Source: Aromatoleum toluclasticum ATCC 700605 (GTDB taxonomy: Bacteria; Pseudomonadota; Gammaproteobacteria; Burkholderiales; Rhodocyclaceae). Taken from it: 64,000 nt of DNA. Made by a program: the position numbers and the translations under genes. The stretch's first letter is position 1, and every line of letters starts with the position of its first letter. Where the stretch lies: positions 1 to 64,000 of the forward strand of contig NZ_KB899501.1 in the NCBI RefSeq assembly GCF_000378245.1, given 5' to 3'. Under the pieces are notes generated by a model that was given only the letters and a program-made list of their open reading frames with translations, searched no databases and was not told the DNA's origin. Shown piece by piece: positions 43,834-53,115 of the stretch.

Positions 43834-44930
43834 GCACTTGCTCCGATGGCGTCGTTGCGCTGGAAGACCTTGAGGCGAGAGGGTAGCAGACGCACGTTCT
43901 GCCCCTCGGCGAGGGCGAGTTCGGCGACGCGCTGCTGCGTCAGTTCGACTTCGAAATGCTGGCCGCTGCTCATGCCACTGAGGCCGTTGAGGCCCTCCAG
44001 TTCGACGCGCACGCTGACGCCGAAGGCATGGATGCGCATCACGCGCGCGGCAACGCCGGTGTCGGTGTGCGTGTCGGGAACGAGGTCGAGTTCGTGAGGG
44101 CGCGCGAACGCAATCACCTCCGATCCGGCATCAAGCTCGTGCGGCGCATGCGGCAACAGGTCTTCGCCGACGCGCAGGTTGCCGCCGTCGACGCGGCCGT
44201 GGAAGAAGTTTACCGATCCGAGGAAGCCATACACGAAGGGTGTCGCCGGCTGGCGGTAGACCTCTTCCGGCGTGCCGATCTGCTCGACGTGCCCGCGGTC
44301 CATGAGCACGACGCGATCGGCCACTTCCAGCGCTTCCTCCTGATCGTGGGTGACGAAGATCGACGTGATGTGCAGCTCGTCATGCAGCTTGCGCAGCCAG
44401 CGGCGCAGCTCCTTGCGCACCTTGGCGTCGAGCGCACCGAAGGGTTCGTCGAGCAGCAGCACGCGCGGCTCCACCGCCAGTGCGCGGGCAAGTGCGATGC
44501 GTTGGCGTTGTCCACCCGAGAGCTGGGCGGGGAAACGGTCGGCGAGCCATTCGAGCTGCACCAGCGTGAGCAGCTCCTCGACCTTGGTGCGGGTCTCCTT
44601 CTCGGATGGGCGCTGACCGCGCGGCTTCATGCGCATGCCGAACGCGACGTTGTCGAACACGGTCATGTGGCGGAACAGCGCGTAGTGCTGGAACACGAAG
44701 CCGACCTGGCGCTCGCGCACGTGCGTGCCCGAGGCGTCGGCGCCGTCCAGCATGACCCGGCCCGCATCGGCCTGCTCCAGGCCGGCAATGATGCGCAGCA
44801 GGGTGGTCTTGCCGCAGCCGGACGGCCCCAGCAAGGCGACCAGTTCGCCGGCGGGAAAATCGAGCGAGACGTCGTCGAGGGCGATGAAGTCGCCGAACGT
44901 CTTGCGGATGTTTCTGACCTGAATGCTCAT
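43830..44930 (-). CDS. cysA: Sulfate/thiosulfate ABC transporter ATP-binding protein
   Basis: The 366-residue ATPase energises sulfate import with CysT and CysW. It has Walker [11 protein letters not shown]-loop FVFQHYALF, signature [15 protein letters not shown], Walker [13 protein letters not shown] and the switch His in [11 protein letters not shown]-terminal regulatory TOBE-like region follows ([14 protein letters not shown]). The start at 44930 overlaps the cysW stop as ATGA, and the stop overlaps cysB in the same way. The N terminus [20 protein letters not shown] is typical CysA. Confidence 0.96.
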   Translation of the reverse strand: MSIQVRNIRKTFGDFIALDDVSLDFPAGELVALLGPSGCGKTTLLRIIAGLEQADAGRVMLDGADASGTHVRERQVGFVFQHYALFRHMTVFDNVAFGMRMKPRGQRPSEKETRTKVEELLTLVQLEWLADRFPAQLSGGQRQRIALARALAVEPRVLLLDEPFGALDAKVRKELRRWLRKLHDELHITSIFVTHDQEEALEVADRVVLMDRGHVEQIGTPEEVYRQPATPFVYGFLGSVNFFHGRVDGGNLRVGEDLLPHAPHELDAGSEVIAFARPHELDLVPDTHTDTGVAARVMRIHAFGVSVRVELEGLNGLSGMSSGQHFEVELTQQRVAELALAEGQNVRLLPSRLKVFQRNDAIGASA

Positions 44931-45841
44931 GATGCAGCGTCCTGACGGGGTTCGCGTGAGGGGGTTGCGCTGCCGGCGTGGTGTTCGACCCAGGTCTTGA
45001 TTGCGAGGGTGACCAGCGCGAGCAGCGCCAGCAGCGAGGCCACCGCGAAGGCGGCCGCGAACTGGTACTCGTTGTAGAGGATCTCGACGTGCAGCGGCAG
45101 CGTGTTGGTCTGGCCGCGGATGTGCCCGGACACCACCGATACTGCGCCGAACTCGCCCATCGCCCGCGCGTTGCACAGGATCACGCCGTACAGCAGGCCC
45201 CACTTGATGTTCGGCAGCGTCACGTACCAGAAGGTCTGCCAGCCGTTGGCGCCGAGCACGATCGCCGCTTCCTCTTCCTCACGGCCCTGCGCCTGCATCA
45301 GCGGGATGAGTTCGCGTGCGACGAAGGGGAAGGTCACGAACACGGTTGCGAGCACGATGCCGGGCACCGCGAAGATGATCCTGACGTCGTGTTCGGCAAG
45401 CCACGGGCCGAGCCAGCCCTGCGCGCCGAAGATCAGCACGTAGATGAGGCCGGCGATGACCGGCGACACCGAGAAGGGCAGGTCGATCAGCGTGATGAGG
45501 AGATGTTTGCCGCGGAACTCGAACTTCGCGATCGCCCATGCGGCACATACGCCGAACACCAGGTTGAGCGGCACCGAGATCGCAGCGGCGATGAGGGTGA
45601 GTTTGATCGCCCACAGCGCATCTTCGTGGATCAGCGCGCTCCAGTAGGTGTCCCAACCCTTGCGCAGCGCTTCGACGAAGACTGCGACCAGTGGCATCAA
45701 GAGAAACACCGCGAAAAAAGTGAGCGAGACGCCGAGGATGGTCCATTTGACCCACGGCGCTTCGCGCGTGGCCTCGCGCGATTCGAATCGGTCGGCGGTC
45801 TGCGTCGCGGCCGTCCAGTTGAGCGTCGTTGCAGCGGACAT
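44927..45841 (-). CDS. cysW: Sulfate ABC transporter permease CysW
   Basis: The 304-residue inner-membrane permease has six predicted hydrophobic segments, the first at [23 protein letters not shown]. The cytosolic EAA loop is [38 protein letters not shown] is characteristic of CysW. It pairs with CysT to form the sulfate channel. The first base of its ATG is the last base of the cysT stop, and its own stop overlaps cysA. The N-terminal 30 residues are hydrophilic and variable. Confidence 0.96.
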   Translation of the reverse strand: MSAATTLNWTAATQTADRFESREATREAPWVKWTILGVSLTFFAVFLLMPLVAVFVEALRKGWDTYWSALIHEDALWAIKLTLIAAAISVPLNLVFGVCAAWAIAKFEFRGKHLLITLIDLPFSVSPVIAGLIYVLIFGAQGWLGPWLAEHDVRIIFAVPGIVLATVFVTFPFVARELIPLMQAQGREEEEAAIVLGANGWQTFWYVTLPNIKWGLLYGVILCNARAMGEFGAVSVVSGHIRGQTNTLPLHVEILYNEYQFAAAFAVASLLALLALVTLAIKTWVEHHAGSATPSREPRQDAAS

Positions 45842-46677
45842 CAGCGATCCCTCCCCGTTCGTCTGGCGGTCCACGCCTGAAGGCCGTTGATCAGCAGCAG
45901 CAGCAGGAAGGACAGGACCAGCATCACCACGGCGATCGCAGTCGCGCCGGCATAGTCGTACTGTTCGAGCTTCGTGATGATCATCAGCGGCGTGATCTCC
46001 GACACCATCGGGATATTGCCGGCGATGAAGATCACCGAGCCGTATTCGCCCACGGCGCGGGCGAAGGCGAGCGCGAAGCCGGTCAGCAGCGCCGGCAGCA
46101 GCACCGGCAGGATCACGTGGCGGAAGATCTGCCAGCGCCCCGCGCCCAGGCTGGCGGCGGCGTCCTCCAGCTCGGTGTCGAGGTCCTCGAGGATCGGCTG
46201 CACGGTGCGCACGACGAAAGGCAGGCCGATGAACACCAGCGCGACCAGCACGCCCAGCGGCTTGAACGCCACCTGGATCCCCAGCGGATCGAGGTACTGC
46301 CCGATCCAGCCGTTCTTCGCGTACAGGGCCGTCAGCGCGATGCCGGCGACTGCGGTGGGGAGCGCGAAGGGCAGGTCGATGAGGGCGTCGACGAAGCGTT
46401 TGCCGGGGAAGCCGTAACGCACCAGCGACCATGCCAGCATCAGCCCGAACACGGCGTTGATCGCGGCAGCAGCGAGCGACACGCCGAAGGACAGCTTGTA
46501 GCTTGCGACGACGCGCGGCGCGCTGATCACGTTCCAGAATTCCGCGGCGCTCAGGCTGGCCGTCTTGAGGAACACCGTCGCGAGCGGCAGCAGCACGATC
46601 AGCGAGAGGTAGGCGAGGGTGTAGCCGAGCGTCAGCCGGAACCCCGGCAGCACGCGAAAGGTTTGGGCCGCGGCCAT
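45841..46677 (-). CDS. cysT: Sulfate ABC transporter permease CysT
   Basis: The 278-residue permease starts near [20 protein letters not shown], typical of CysT (CysU). It shows six hydrophobic segments, the EAA loop [22 protein letters not shown] and [17 protein letters not shown]. It forms the sulfate/thiosulfate channel with CysW. GGAGG lies nine bases before the ATG at 46677. A preceding 18-codon open frame ends in a TGA overlapping that ATG. The binding protein (sbp) is not adjacent but 14 kb away at 60943-61953. Confidence 0.95.
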   Translation of the reverse strand: MAAAQTFRVLPGFRLTLGYTLAYLSLIVLLPLATVFLKTASLSAAEFWNVISAPRVVASYKLSFGVSLAAAAINAVFGLMLAWSLVRYGFPGKRFVDALIDLPFALPTAVAGIALTALYAKNGWIGQYLDPLGIQVAFKPLGVLVALVFIGLPFVVRTVQPILEDLDTELEDAAASLGAGRWQIFRHVILPVLLPALLTGFALAFARAVGEYGSVIFIAGNIPMVSEITPLMIITKLEQYDYAGATAIAVVMLVLSFLLLLLINGLQAWTARRTGRDR

Positions 46678-46733
46678 CAGCCTTGCCCTCCGCCGTGCCC
46701 GGAGGCGTGGGTTGTTCGTGACGAGGCGCTCAT
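46677..46733 (-). CDS. Putative 18-residue leader peptide before cysT
   Basis: An ATG at 46733 has a strong AGGAG ribosome binding site six bases upstream. The frame of 18 sense codons ([18 protein letters not shown]) ends in a TGA that overlaps the cysT ATG as TGATG. This is the geometry of translational coupling. The peptide is Ser/Thr/Gly/His-rich with no Cys or Met codons beyond the start, so it is not an obvious amino-acid attenuator. It could also be a vestige of an N-terminal CysT extension lost by frameshift. Expression is not shown. Confidence 0.4.
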   Translation of the reverse strand: MSASSRTTHASGHGGGQG

Positions 46734-46791
46734 GCCGCGCTCCTATGCAATTGACGATTTAAGTCTAAGTGGGGGGCGGTGTGCGCGATAA

Positions 46792-46819
46792 ATAATAAAA
46801 AGCGGGTTTCTTATTCGAA
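46792..46819 (-). promoter_or_regulatory. Candidate cysTWAB promoter
   Basis: On the minus strand TTCGAA (46819-46814) is followed after 16 bases by TATTAT (46797-46792), 58 bases before the 18-codon leader start. The poor -35 and AT-rich surroundings fit an activator-dependent promoter such as those served by CysB. Similar TTCG-type -35 boxes occur before sbp and the second ABC system. Confidence 0.45.
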
Positions 46820-47148
46820 ATCTTGCTAAGAGCGATCCGGCGCAAGCCCGCGTTGGCGGGCTGCGACAGACGCGCAGGCAACTGCATCGCAGCACCGAGC
46901 CATGTGTGGTTTCGGCGCTCGGCGGCGGCGAGGCCGAGCCGTAGCGATGGCGCTGATAATCACGAGGGTGAGCGACGGATCCCACTCCCCCGCGATATCG
47001 AGCGGCTATTTAGCACGCGCCGATGTCATGCGCGAAATCGCCATTGGTCGCCGACGCCGTGGCGGGAAATGCGAGCGCGGCGCTCTCTTGTGCGGCATGT
47101 GAGTCCGGGCTCACCCGGGGCGTGCCAGGTCCGGCGTGTCGGCACTGG
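46820..47148. other. Intergenic stretch between cysT promoter and polyferredoxin gene
   Basis: This stretch of about 330 bases contains no gene that I can support. A small hairpin AGCCCGC/GCGGGCT (46845-46862, 4-base loop) is the only distinct structure, with no T run after it. Part of the region must carry the 3' untranslated end of the minus-strand polyferredoxin operon. Confidence 0.5.
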
Positions 47149-48408
47149 TCAGGCCGAGAGCGGTTGGGGGGCGAACTGCCAGGTGAGGGCGAGCACCGCC
47201 GTTCCGGCGCCGAAGCTGGTGCGTGCAGCGCTGCCCTTACCCAATATGGTGCAGCCCGCGCGGGTCGACCAGATGGTGGCGGGCAGCAGCACGGCGGCGC
47301 GCAGCCAGGGCAGCAGCGGCGCGACGGTGAAGCCTGCGTCGTGCAGGATGTCGAGCGCATGCTCCAGGGCGCCCAGGAAGAGCCCGAAACCGCCGAGGGG
47401 AATCAGCGCGTAGGCAAGGCGGATTGCGGTGAGGCGCTGGCCGCCGCTGGCGACCGCAAGCAGCAGGGCCGTGCCGCTGCCCAGCACGATCGCCGGCAGC
47501 AGGACGGCGGCGAAGGCGGCAGGTACTGCAGAAACGCCCAGGGCGAGCAGCGAGTGGTGCCAGGGGCTGTGCTGCCAGTGCAGGGCGCCGTAGAGCAGGC
47601 CGATGAGGACGAAGACGATGCCTGCCGCCTCCCAGGCGCGTGCGTCGCCGTCGTGCAGCGCAGCGAACTCCGCGCCCGGTTTGCGCCACGCCAGGGCGAC
47701 GGCGTTCCGGTGATCGCTGCAGCGCCCGCACATGTTGCACTTCTCGTTGCTGCGCAGGCGCCGGATGTCGAGCAGGGCGGGACAATCCACCGGCTTCGGA
47801 ATGGGGCGGGGCGCTGCGTCCCACGCCGCCCGGTCCACCCGGAAGTGCAGCACCGCGCAGCGGGAAAGCAGCGAGAAGAGGCCGCCGATCGGACAGGCAT
47901 AACGGCACCAGACGCGCTTGCCGCGGCCGAGGAACGCACCGCAGGCGAGCGCAAAGGCGGTCATTGTGCCGACGGCGAGCAGGGTGCCCCGCGGCGTGTC
48001 GTGCGCCTGCAGCGCGTATTCGAAGACCGTGATGAAGGCGAAGGTCGCGAGCGGCAGCGCCGGCCGGCGCAACCAGCCGGGGATCTTGCCGCCCTTGCCG
48101 TGGCGGCTGGCGAATTCCGTCAGCGTGCCGTCGGGGCACAACAGGCCGCACCAGAACTGCCCGATCAGCATCACCGACAGGATCACGCCCGGCCACCACA
48201 CGCCCCAGAACAGCACCTCGGCGAAGCGGCCAAGGGTGTGGAGGGCGCCGGTATTCGCGTCATCGTCCGGGAAGAGCGCCGGCGTGATCAGCAGCACGAG
48301 GTAGAGAACGACGAAGGTCCACTGCAGCGCGGCAATCGCCGGTCGGTTGTCGCGCAGGGCGTTACCGAAGCGGCGGGGCAGGGGGAGGGTGGCCGGTGAG
48401 TGCTTCAT
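47149..48408 (-). CDS. Membrane polyferredoxin (NapH/NosR-type 4Fe-4S protein)
   Basis: The 419-residue protein has about ten hydrophobic segments and two CxxxCP motifs facing the cytosol, FWCGLLCPDGTL and VWCRYACPIGG. A ferredoxin-like CNMCGRCSDHR lies in a cytosolic loop. This is the arrangement of NapH and of the C-terminal half of NosR, which move electrons between quinols and redox partners through the membrane. The start at 48408 overlaps the HEAT-repeat gene stop as ATGA. It is the last gene of the AprA-like operon, so it probably connects the soluble flavoprotein/ferredoxin pair to the quinone pool. Partner and direction of flow are inferred. Confidence 0.8.
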   Translation of the reverse strand: MKHSPATLPLPRRFGNALRDNRPAIAALQWTFVVLYLVLLITPALFPDDDANTGALHTLGRFAEVLFWGVWWPGVILSVMLIGQFWCGLLCPDGTLTEFASRHGKGGKIPGWLRRPALPLATFAFITVFEYALQAHDTPRGTLLAVGTMTAFALACGAFLGRGKRVWCRYACPIGGLFSLLSRCAVLHFRVDRAAWDAAPRPIPKPVDCPALLDIRRLRSNEKCNMCGRCSDHRNAVALAWRKPGAEFAALHDGDARAWEAAGIVFVLIGLLYGALHWQHSPWHHSLLALGVSAVPAAFAAVLLPAIVLGSGTALLLAVASGGQRLTAIRLAYALIPLGGFGLFLGALEHALDILHDAGFTVAPLLPWLRAAVLLPATIWSTRAGCTILGKGSAARTSFGAGTAVLALTWQFAPQPLSA

Positions 48409-49355
48409 GCCTGGGTGGTCAGACGGGCGAGGGCACGTGCGACAATCTTGCGCACCTCGACGTCGGGGTCCGCCAAGGCCCGCTCGAGGTGAGGAATCGC
48501 CGCCGCATCGCCGATGGCATCGAGGGCGCTGGCGGCTTCCTTGCGCACGTTGCTGATCGGGTGGTCGAGCGCCTTGGCGAGGGCGGCAATCGCTTTCGTC
48601 GCGCGGCAGGCGCCGAGTGTGGCGGCCGACTTCTGCCGCACCTCCCATGAAGGGTCGGCAAGGGCGGCGATCAAGGCGTCGGTGGCACCGGGCGGGCGCA
48701 CCCGGCCGAGCGTGATGGCCGCTTCGTGGCGCACCTGCCAGTCTCTGTCCCGCAGCGCGACGAGGAGCGAGGCCAGCGGCGTGCCCACCGGCGCGAACGT
48801 GAGCGCGGCGACCGCGGCAGTGCGTACCGCGGCGTCGCCATCGTTGGCGACGCGTCGCTCGAGCGCGGGCAGCGCGCTCTCGTTTTTCAGGTAGGCGAGC
48901 ACGCCGACCGCTGCGCGACGTACCGCGGGCAGCGCGTCGTCGAGCGCCGCCAGGGCGGGTGCGAGCGCGTCGGGATGGCGCAACTGGCGCAGGCCGGTGA
49001 GCACTGTCGCGCGAGTTGCCCCGCGTGCGGCCGTCAGGTTGCGCAGCAGCGCGGGTGCGGCGGCCGGGTCGAGGATCTCGGCCAAGGCCGTGCCTGCCGC
49101 CGCGACGACGTCCTCGTCGACGTCATCGAGCAGCCCGACCAGCGCATCGATCGCGTCGTCGTCGGTCGTGCCATCGAGGGCGAGGGCGGCTTCGAGGCGC
49201 ACTCCCGCGTCGGCATCGCGGGCCGCGCGGGTGAACGGCTCAGGGTAGTCGTCGGCAAGGTCGGCGATCTCGCGCAGGGCGAGGCGGCGCACCGCGGGGT
49301 CGGGGGCCGTCAGGCGTGGCAGGACTGCGGCGATTTCGGGATCGTAGTGATTCAT
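48405..49355 (-). CDS. HEAT-repeat protein in redox operon
   Basis: The 316-residue protein consists almost entirely of about nine HEAT/PBS-lyase-type helical repeats of roughly 31 residues, for example ALPAVRRAAVGVLAYLKNE, DWQVRHEAAITLGRVRPPG and SWEVRQKSAATLGACRATK. It has no catalytic motif, signal peptide or membrane segment. Such repeats form curved scaffolds for protein binding, and related proteins act in chromophore or cofactor lyases. It is translated with the polyferredoxin (ATGA overlap) and lies six bases after the ferredoxin gene, so a role in assembling or scaffolding that redox complex is likely but unproven. Confidence 0.85.
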   Translation of the reverse strand: MNHYDPEIAAVLPRLTAPDPAVRRLALREIADLADDYPEPFTRAARDADAGVRLEAALALDGTTDDDAIDALVGLLDDVDEDVVAAAGTALAEILDPAAAPALLRNLTAARGATRATVLTGLRQLRHPDALAPALAALDDALPAVRRAAVGVLAYLKNESALPALERRVANDGDAAVRTAAVAALTFAPVGTPLASLLVALRDRDWQVRHEAAITLGRVRPPGATDALIAALADPSWEVRQKSAATLGACRATKAIAALAKALDHPISNVRKEAASALDAIGDAAAIPHLERALADPDVEVRKIVARALARLTTQA

Positions 49356-49361
49356 GAGGCA

Positions 49362-49595
49362 TCAACGCAGCAGGTAGGGGATTTCAACCCGGATGGCCTT
49401 GGTCGGGCAATCGTGTTCGCAGGGCAGGCAGTACCAGCATTCGTCATAGGCCATGCGGACCTTCCCTTGCGCGGGGTCGAGCACGAGGATGTCGGTGGGG
49501 CACACGTCAATGCAGACGCGGCAGCCCTTGTCGGCGATGCACTTGTCCGCGTCGACGATGACGGAGGCGATGTTGCGATTCTGGATGGAGGGCAT
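49362..49595 (-). CDS. AprB-like two-cluster 4Fe-4S ferredoxin
   Basis: The 77-residue protein holds eight Cys for two 4Fe-4S clusters: Cys19, 25, 28 and 32 (spacing CX5CX2CX3CP) and Cys53, 56, 59 and 63 (CWYCLPCEHDCP). The second motif and the preceding MAYDE and following AIRVEIPY resemble the beta subunit of adenylylsulfate reductase. It stops where AprB would continue with its tail that wraps the alpha subunit. It lies 10 bases after the flavoprotein gene, so it is almost certainly its electron-transfer partner. Confidence 0.88.
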   Translation of the reverse strand: MPSIQNRNIASVIVDADKCIADKGCRVCIDVCPTDILVLDPAQGKVRMAYDECWYCLPCEHDCPTKAIRVEIPYLLR

Positions 49596-49605
49596 GGGTT
49601 CTTCC

Positions 49606-51333
49606 TCAGGCGGCCAGGGGCGCGTCGACCCGCAACTGGTCGTATGCGTCGCGTTCGTCGGCGTCGATGGGATAGAGATAGGGTGGCACGGCGCGTTTGA
49701 AGCATTGCGGCCGGCCGTCGTTGCCCTTCTTCACCTGCACGAAGTGGAACCACTCGGCGTCGTCGCGCTCCGGGTAATCCGTGCGGTAGTGGTACAGGCC
49801 CCAGCGGCTTTCGGTGCGGTAGAGCGAGGCCGCCGCGGCGAGCTCGGCGCAGTCGAGGATCGCGTGCGCCTCCATCGCGCGCATCAGTTCGTGCGGGTTT
49901 TCGGCTTTCATCTGCGCGAGGTCTGCGCGGATTTCGGCGAAGCGCTGCAGCCCGATCAGCATCTTGCGCGTGACCTTGGGCGGCTGCAGGTAGTCGTTCA
50001 CCAGGCGGCGCAGCTTGTATTCCACCTGCGTCGGCGGAATGCCTTCCTCGCGCAGCAGCGGGGCGAAGATGCGCTCGCGCTCGGCGGCGACGGCGGCGGC
50101 GTCCACTTCCGCCGGTTCCTTGTCGGCGATGAAGTCCACCGCATCCTCGCCCGCGATCTGCCCGAACACCATCGCGCCGAGCATGTAGTTGTGCGCGACG
50201 TTGCACAGGTCGCCGGCAGCGTATAGACCGGGCACCGTCGTGCGCGCGTGTTCGTCCACCCACACGCCGGACGCACTGTGACCGCCGCACAGGCCGATCT
50301 CCGAGATGTGCATTTCCACCAGATCCGTGCGGTAGTCCGTGCCGCGCCCCTCGTGGAACAGGCCGCGCGTCGGGCGCTCGGTGATGTGCAGGACGTTCTC
50401 GATCTTCGTCACCGTCTCGTCGGCGAGGTGGTCGAGCTTGAGGAAGACGGGGCCGTTGCCGCCTTCGAGCTCGCGCCAGAACTCCAGCATCATCTGGCCG
50501 CTCCAGTAGTCGCTCTTGATGAAGCGCTCGCCCTTCGCATTGACCGTGTAGCCGCCGAAAGGGCCGGTGACGTAGGCGCATGCGGGGCCGTTGTAGTCCT
50601 TGATCAGCGGGTTGATCTGGAAGCATTCGAGACCCGAGAGCTCCGCACCGGCGTGGTAAGCCATGCTATAGCCGTCGCCTGCGTTGGTGGGATTCTCGTA
50701 GGTGCCGAAGAGGTAGCCCGAGGAGGGCAGGCCGAGTCGCCCGGCGGCGCCGGTACACAGCACGACCGCCTTGGCGCGGATTACGACGAACTCGCCGCTG
50801 CGCGAGTCGAGCGCCATCGCACCGGCGATGCGGCCGTCGCTGCCGACCAGCAGGCGCGTCGTCGTCAGGCGGTTGCTGACCGCCACGCCCTGCTTCCGCA
50901 ACTGCTTGAAGATCACCTTCTTGACGTTGTAGCCCTCGGGCATGGGCAGCACGTAGGCACCCAGGTGATGCACCTTCTTGACCGCGTAGTCGCCCGTCTC
51001 GTCCTTTTCGAATTTGACGCCCCACGAGTCGAGTTCGCGGATCATGTCGTGGCTGCGCACGGCATAGGCGTTGATCGCGGCCTGGTTCACGATGCCGTCG
51101 TTGGCGATGGTGATTTCCTTCACGTACTGCTCGGGCGTGGCGTGGCCGGGAATGACGGCGTTATTGACGCTGTCCATGCCCTCGGCGATGGCACCCGCGC
51201 GCTTGACGTTGGCCTTGTCGAGCAGCAGCACCTTCAGGTGCGGGGCCTTGGCTTTCGCCTTGATCGCCGCGATGGGGCCGGCGGTTCCACCGCCGATGAC
51301 GAGGATGTCGACCGTCTGTTCTCTGGTGCTCAT
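49606..51333 (-). CDS. FAD-dependent reductase resembling adenylylsulfate reductase alpha subunit
   Basis: The 575-residue protein belongs to the fumarate reductase/succinate dehydrogenase flavoprotein family. It has the FAD-binding DILVIGGGTAGPIAAIKAKA, the late TTVPGLYAAGDLCNVAHNYM and the C-terminal helical domain. The segment VKRAGAIAEGMDSVNN parallels a conserved AprA block, which together with the AprB-like ferredoxin encoded next suggests an AprBA-like complex. It is shorter than AprA (about 630-660). Fumarate and L-aspartate are alternative substrates for the fold, but the sulfur-acquisition context favours a sulfur compound. GGAA-type ribosome binding sites are weak; ATG 51333 begins the conserved N terminus. 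Confidence 0.8.
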   Translation of the reverse strand: MSTREQTVDILVIGGGTAGPIAAIKAKAKAPHLKVLLLDKANVKRAGAIAEGMDSVNNAVIPGHATPEQYVKEITIANDGIVNQAAINAYAVRSHDMIRELDSWGVKFEKDETGDYAVKKVHHLGAYVLPMPEGYNVKKVIFKQLRKQGVAVSNRLTTTRLLVGSDGRIAGAMALDSRSGEFVVIRAKAVVLCTGAAGRLGLPSSGYLFGTYENPTNAGDGYSMAYHAGAELSGLECFQINPLIKDYNGPACAYVTGPFGGYTVNAKGERFIKSDYWSGQMMLEFWRELEGGNGPVFLKLDHLADETVTKIENVLHITERPTRGLFHEGRGTDYRTDLVEMHISEIGLCGGHSASGVWVDEHARTTVPGLYAAGDLCNVAHNYMLGAMVFGQIAGEDAVDFIADKEPAEVDAAAVAAERERIFAPLLREEGIPPTQVEYKLRRLVNDYLQPPKVTRKMLIGLQRFAEIRADLAQMKAENPHELMRAMEAHAILDCAELAAAASLYRTESRWGLYHYRTDYPERDDAEWFHFVQVKKGNDGRPQCFKRAVPPYLYPIDADERDAYDQLRVDAPLAA

Positions 51334-51386
51334 GGTGGGTGTTCCTGTGAATGTTTCGGCGGGGCGTCCCGCCCGAGTCGATGTGG

Positions 51387-52223
51387 TCAAGCTTCGACCG
51401 GAAGCTCGATGCGTGCAGCTTCGAGGCCGCCGACGAGCGACTGGCGCACCTCGTCCTGCACGAGCGCGAGGCAGCGCTTCTTGAGCGCGATGAAGTCGGG
51501 TGACACGGTGATGTCCTCCGGTCGCGGGCGGCGCAGGTCGACGAGGATCTCCTCGCGTATCCGTCCCGGACGATGCGTCATGACAAGCACGCGGTCCGAC
51601 AGCACCAGGGCTTCGTCGATGTCGTGCGTGACGAACAGCACCGTCGGCTGCAGGCGTCCCCAGATTTCCAGCAGCAATTGCTGCATGCGCTCGCGCGTCT
51701 GCGCGTCGAGGGCGCCGAAGGGCTCGTCCATCAGCACCACGCGCGGGTTGTTGATCAGCACGCGGGCAATCTCCACCCGCTGCTGCATGCCGCCGGAGAG
51801 CTGCGCCGGGTAGCGGTCGGAGAATTCTGCGAGCCCCACGAGCCGCAGGAATTCCTCCGCCCGCGCGCGGCGTTCGCGCCGGCCGACGCCGCTCATCTTC
51901 AGCCCGAAGGCGACATTGTCCAATGCGGTGCGCCACGGCAGCAGCGAATGGTGCTGGAAGACCATGCCGCGATCGGAGCCCGGGCCCGACACCGCTTCGC
52001 CATCGACGTGCAGACGTCCGCTGCTCGGTTTGAGGTAACCAGCGACCGCGTTGAGCAGCGTCGATTTGCCACAACCCGACGGACCGATGATGCTGACAAA
52101 CTCACCGCCGGCGATCGTCGTGCCGATGTTGCGGACGGCCTCGAAGCGCTGCTTCCCCGGCAGGTGGATCGCGATGTCGCGCAGCTCGATGCGCCCCGCT
52201 TTTTGCGTGCCAAACGTGGTCAT
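51387..52223 (-). CDS. Nitrate/sulfonate/taurine-type ABC transporter ATP-binding protein (system 1)
   Basis: The 278-residue ATPase has Walker A GPSGCGKST, Q-loop MVFQHHSLLPW, signature LSGGMQQRVEIARVL, Walker [13 protein letters not shown] and VTHDIDEAL. The GMQQR signature and the PGRI segment near the end are typical of SsuB/TauB/NrtD-type ATPases. The ATG at 52223 overlaps the permease stop as ATGA. It drives import of the ligand bound by the NosL-tailed binding protein, and 53 bases separate it from the AprA-like gene downstream. Confidence 0.93.
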   Translation of the reverse strand: MTTFGTQKAGRIELRDIAIHLPGKQRFEAVRNIGTTIAGGEFVSIIGPSGCGKSTLLNAVAGYLKPSSGRLHVDGEAVSGPGSDRGMVFQHHSLLPWRTALDNVAFGLKMSGVGRRERRARAEEFLRLVGLAEFSDRYPAQLSGGMQQRVEIARVLINNPRVVLMDEPFGALDAQTRERMQQLLLEIWGRLQPTVLFVTHDIDEALVLSDRVLVMTHRPGRIREEILVDLRRPRPEDITVSPDFIALKKRCLALVQDEVRQSLVGGLEAARIELPVEA

Positions 52224-53104
52224 GTGTGGCGCTCCTGGATGCGATGCCACGGCATCAGCAGCCGCCCGACGAGCTTGATCAGGCCGCTGCTGGCCATGCC
52301 GAAGGCGCCGATGAAAAGCATCCCGACGACGATGTCCGCGTAGTTCTGCAAGGTGTAGGACTCCCAGGTGTAGTAGCCGATGCCGTACTGGCCCGCGATC
52401 ATCTCCGCGGTGACCAGGCAGAACCACGACGTGCCCATGCCGATCGCAAGGCCGGTGACGATGCTGGGCAGCGCGCCCGGCAGCACCACCTCGGCGAACA
52501 CCGACCAGCGCCCGGCCCCCAGGCTGCGCGACGACGCGACGAGGCGGCGGTCAATCGCTTCCACGCCGTGGATGGTGTTGAGCAGCACCGGAAACAGCGC
52601 GCCCATGAAGGTGATGAAGATCATGCTCAGCTCGGACGACGGGAACATCAGGATCGCGAGCGGAATCCACGCCACCCCCGGAATCGGACGCAGCACCTCC
52701 AGCGGTGGCAGCAAGGCGTCTTCGAGCCGGCGCGATCGCCCGATCACGAGGCCCAGTGCTATCCCCAGCAGGGCCGCGACGCCGAAGCCGGCGAAGACAC
52801 GGATCAGGCTGTTGGTGACATGGGCGGACAGCTTGGGTGACTGGAACAGGGCCCAGGCGGCGGCCGCCACCTCGGTCGGCGCCGGCACGAAGCGGAAGGT
52901 GAGGACGCCAAGGTCGAGGTGATGCACGGAGGCCGCCTGCCACAAGGCGACACACAGGATCAGCGCGAGCACACGCAGCGCGACCCGGTCGAGCCGCAAG
53001 GCTGCCCGCCACTTCGTCACGAGTCCCGTGGCGGGGATTTCCGGCACGGCCGGTGGCGTCGCTGTCGTGCTCGCTGCGGAAAGCGCGATGGAGCTGGCGG
53101 ACAT
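52220..53104 (-). CDS. Nitrate/sulfonate/taurine-type ABC transporter permease (system 1)
   Basis: The 294-residue permease has a hydrophilic N terminus of about 40 residues followed by six hydrophobic segments (first at LRVLALILCVALWQAA). The EAA loop is RLVASSRSLGAGRWSVFAEVVLP. WIPLAILMF and IGYYTWESYTLQNYADIVVG are typical of SsuC/TauC relatives. It lies 11 bases after the binding-protein gene and overlaps the ATPase gene by four bases. Confidence 0.93.
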   Translation of the reverse strand: MSASSIALSAASTTATPPAVPEIPATGLVTKWRAALRLDRVALRVLALILCVALWQAASVHHLDLGVLTFRFVPAPTEVAAAAWALFQSPKLSAHVTNSLIRVFAGFGVAALLGIALGLVIGRSRRLEDALLPPLEVLRPIPGVAWIPLAILMFPSSELSMIFITFMGALFPVLLNTIHGVEAIDRRLVASSRSLGAGRWSVFAEVVLPGALPSIVTGLAIGMGTSWFCLVTAEMIAGQYGIGYYTWESYTLQNYADIVVGMLFIGAFGMASSGLIKLVGRLLMPWHRIQERHT

Positions 53105-53115
53105 GGCAATCCCGC

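Noticed and set aside
46845-46862. Hairpin AGCCCGC/GCGGGCT considered as a terminator
   Set aside because: The stem is only 7 bp, no T run follows on either strand, and it is not placed directly after a stop codon.
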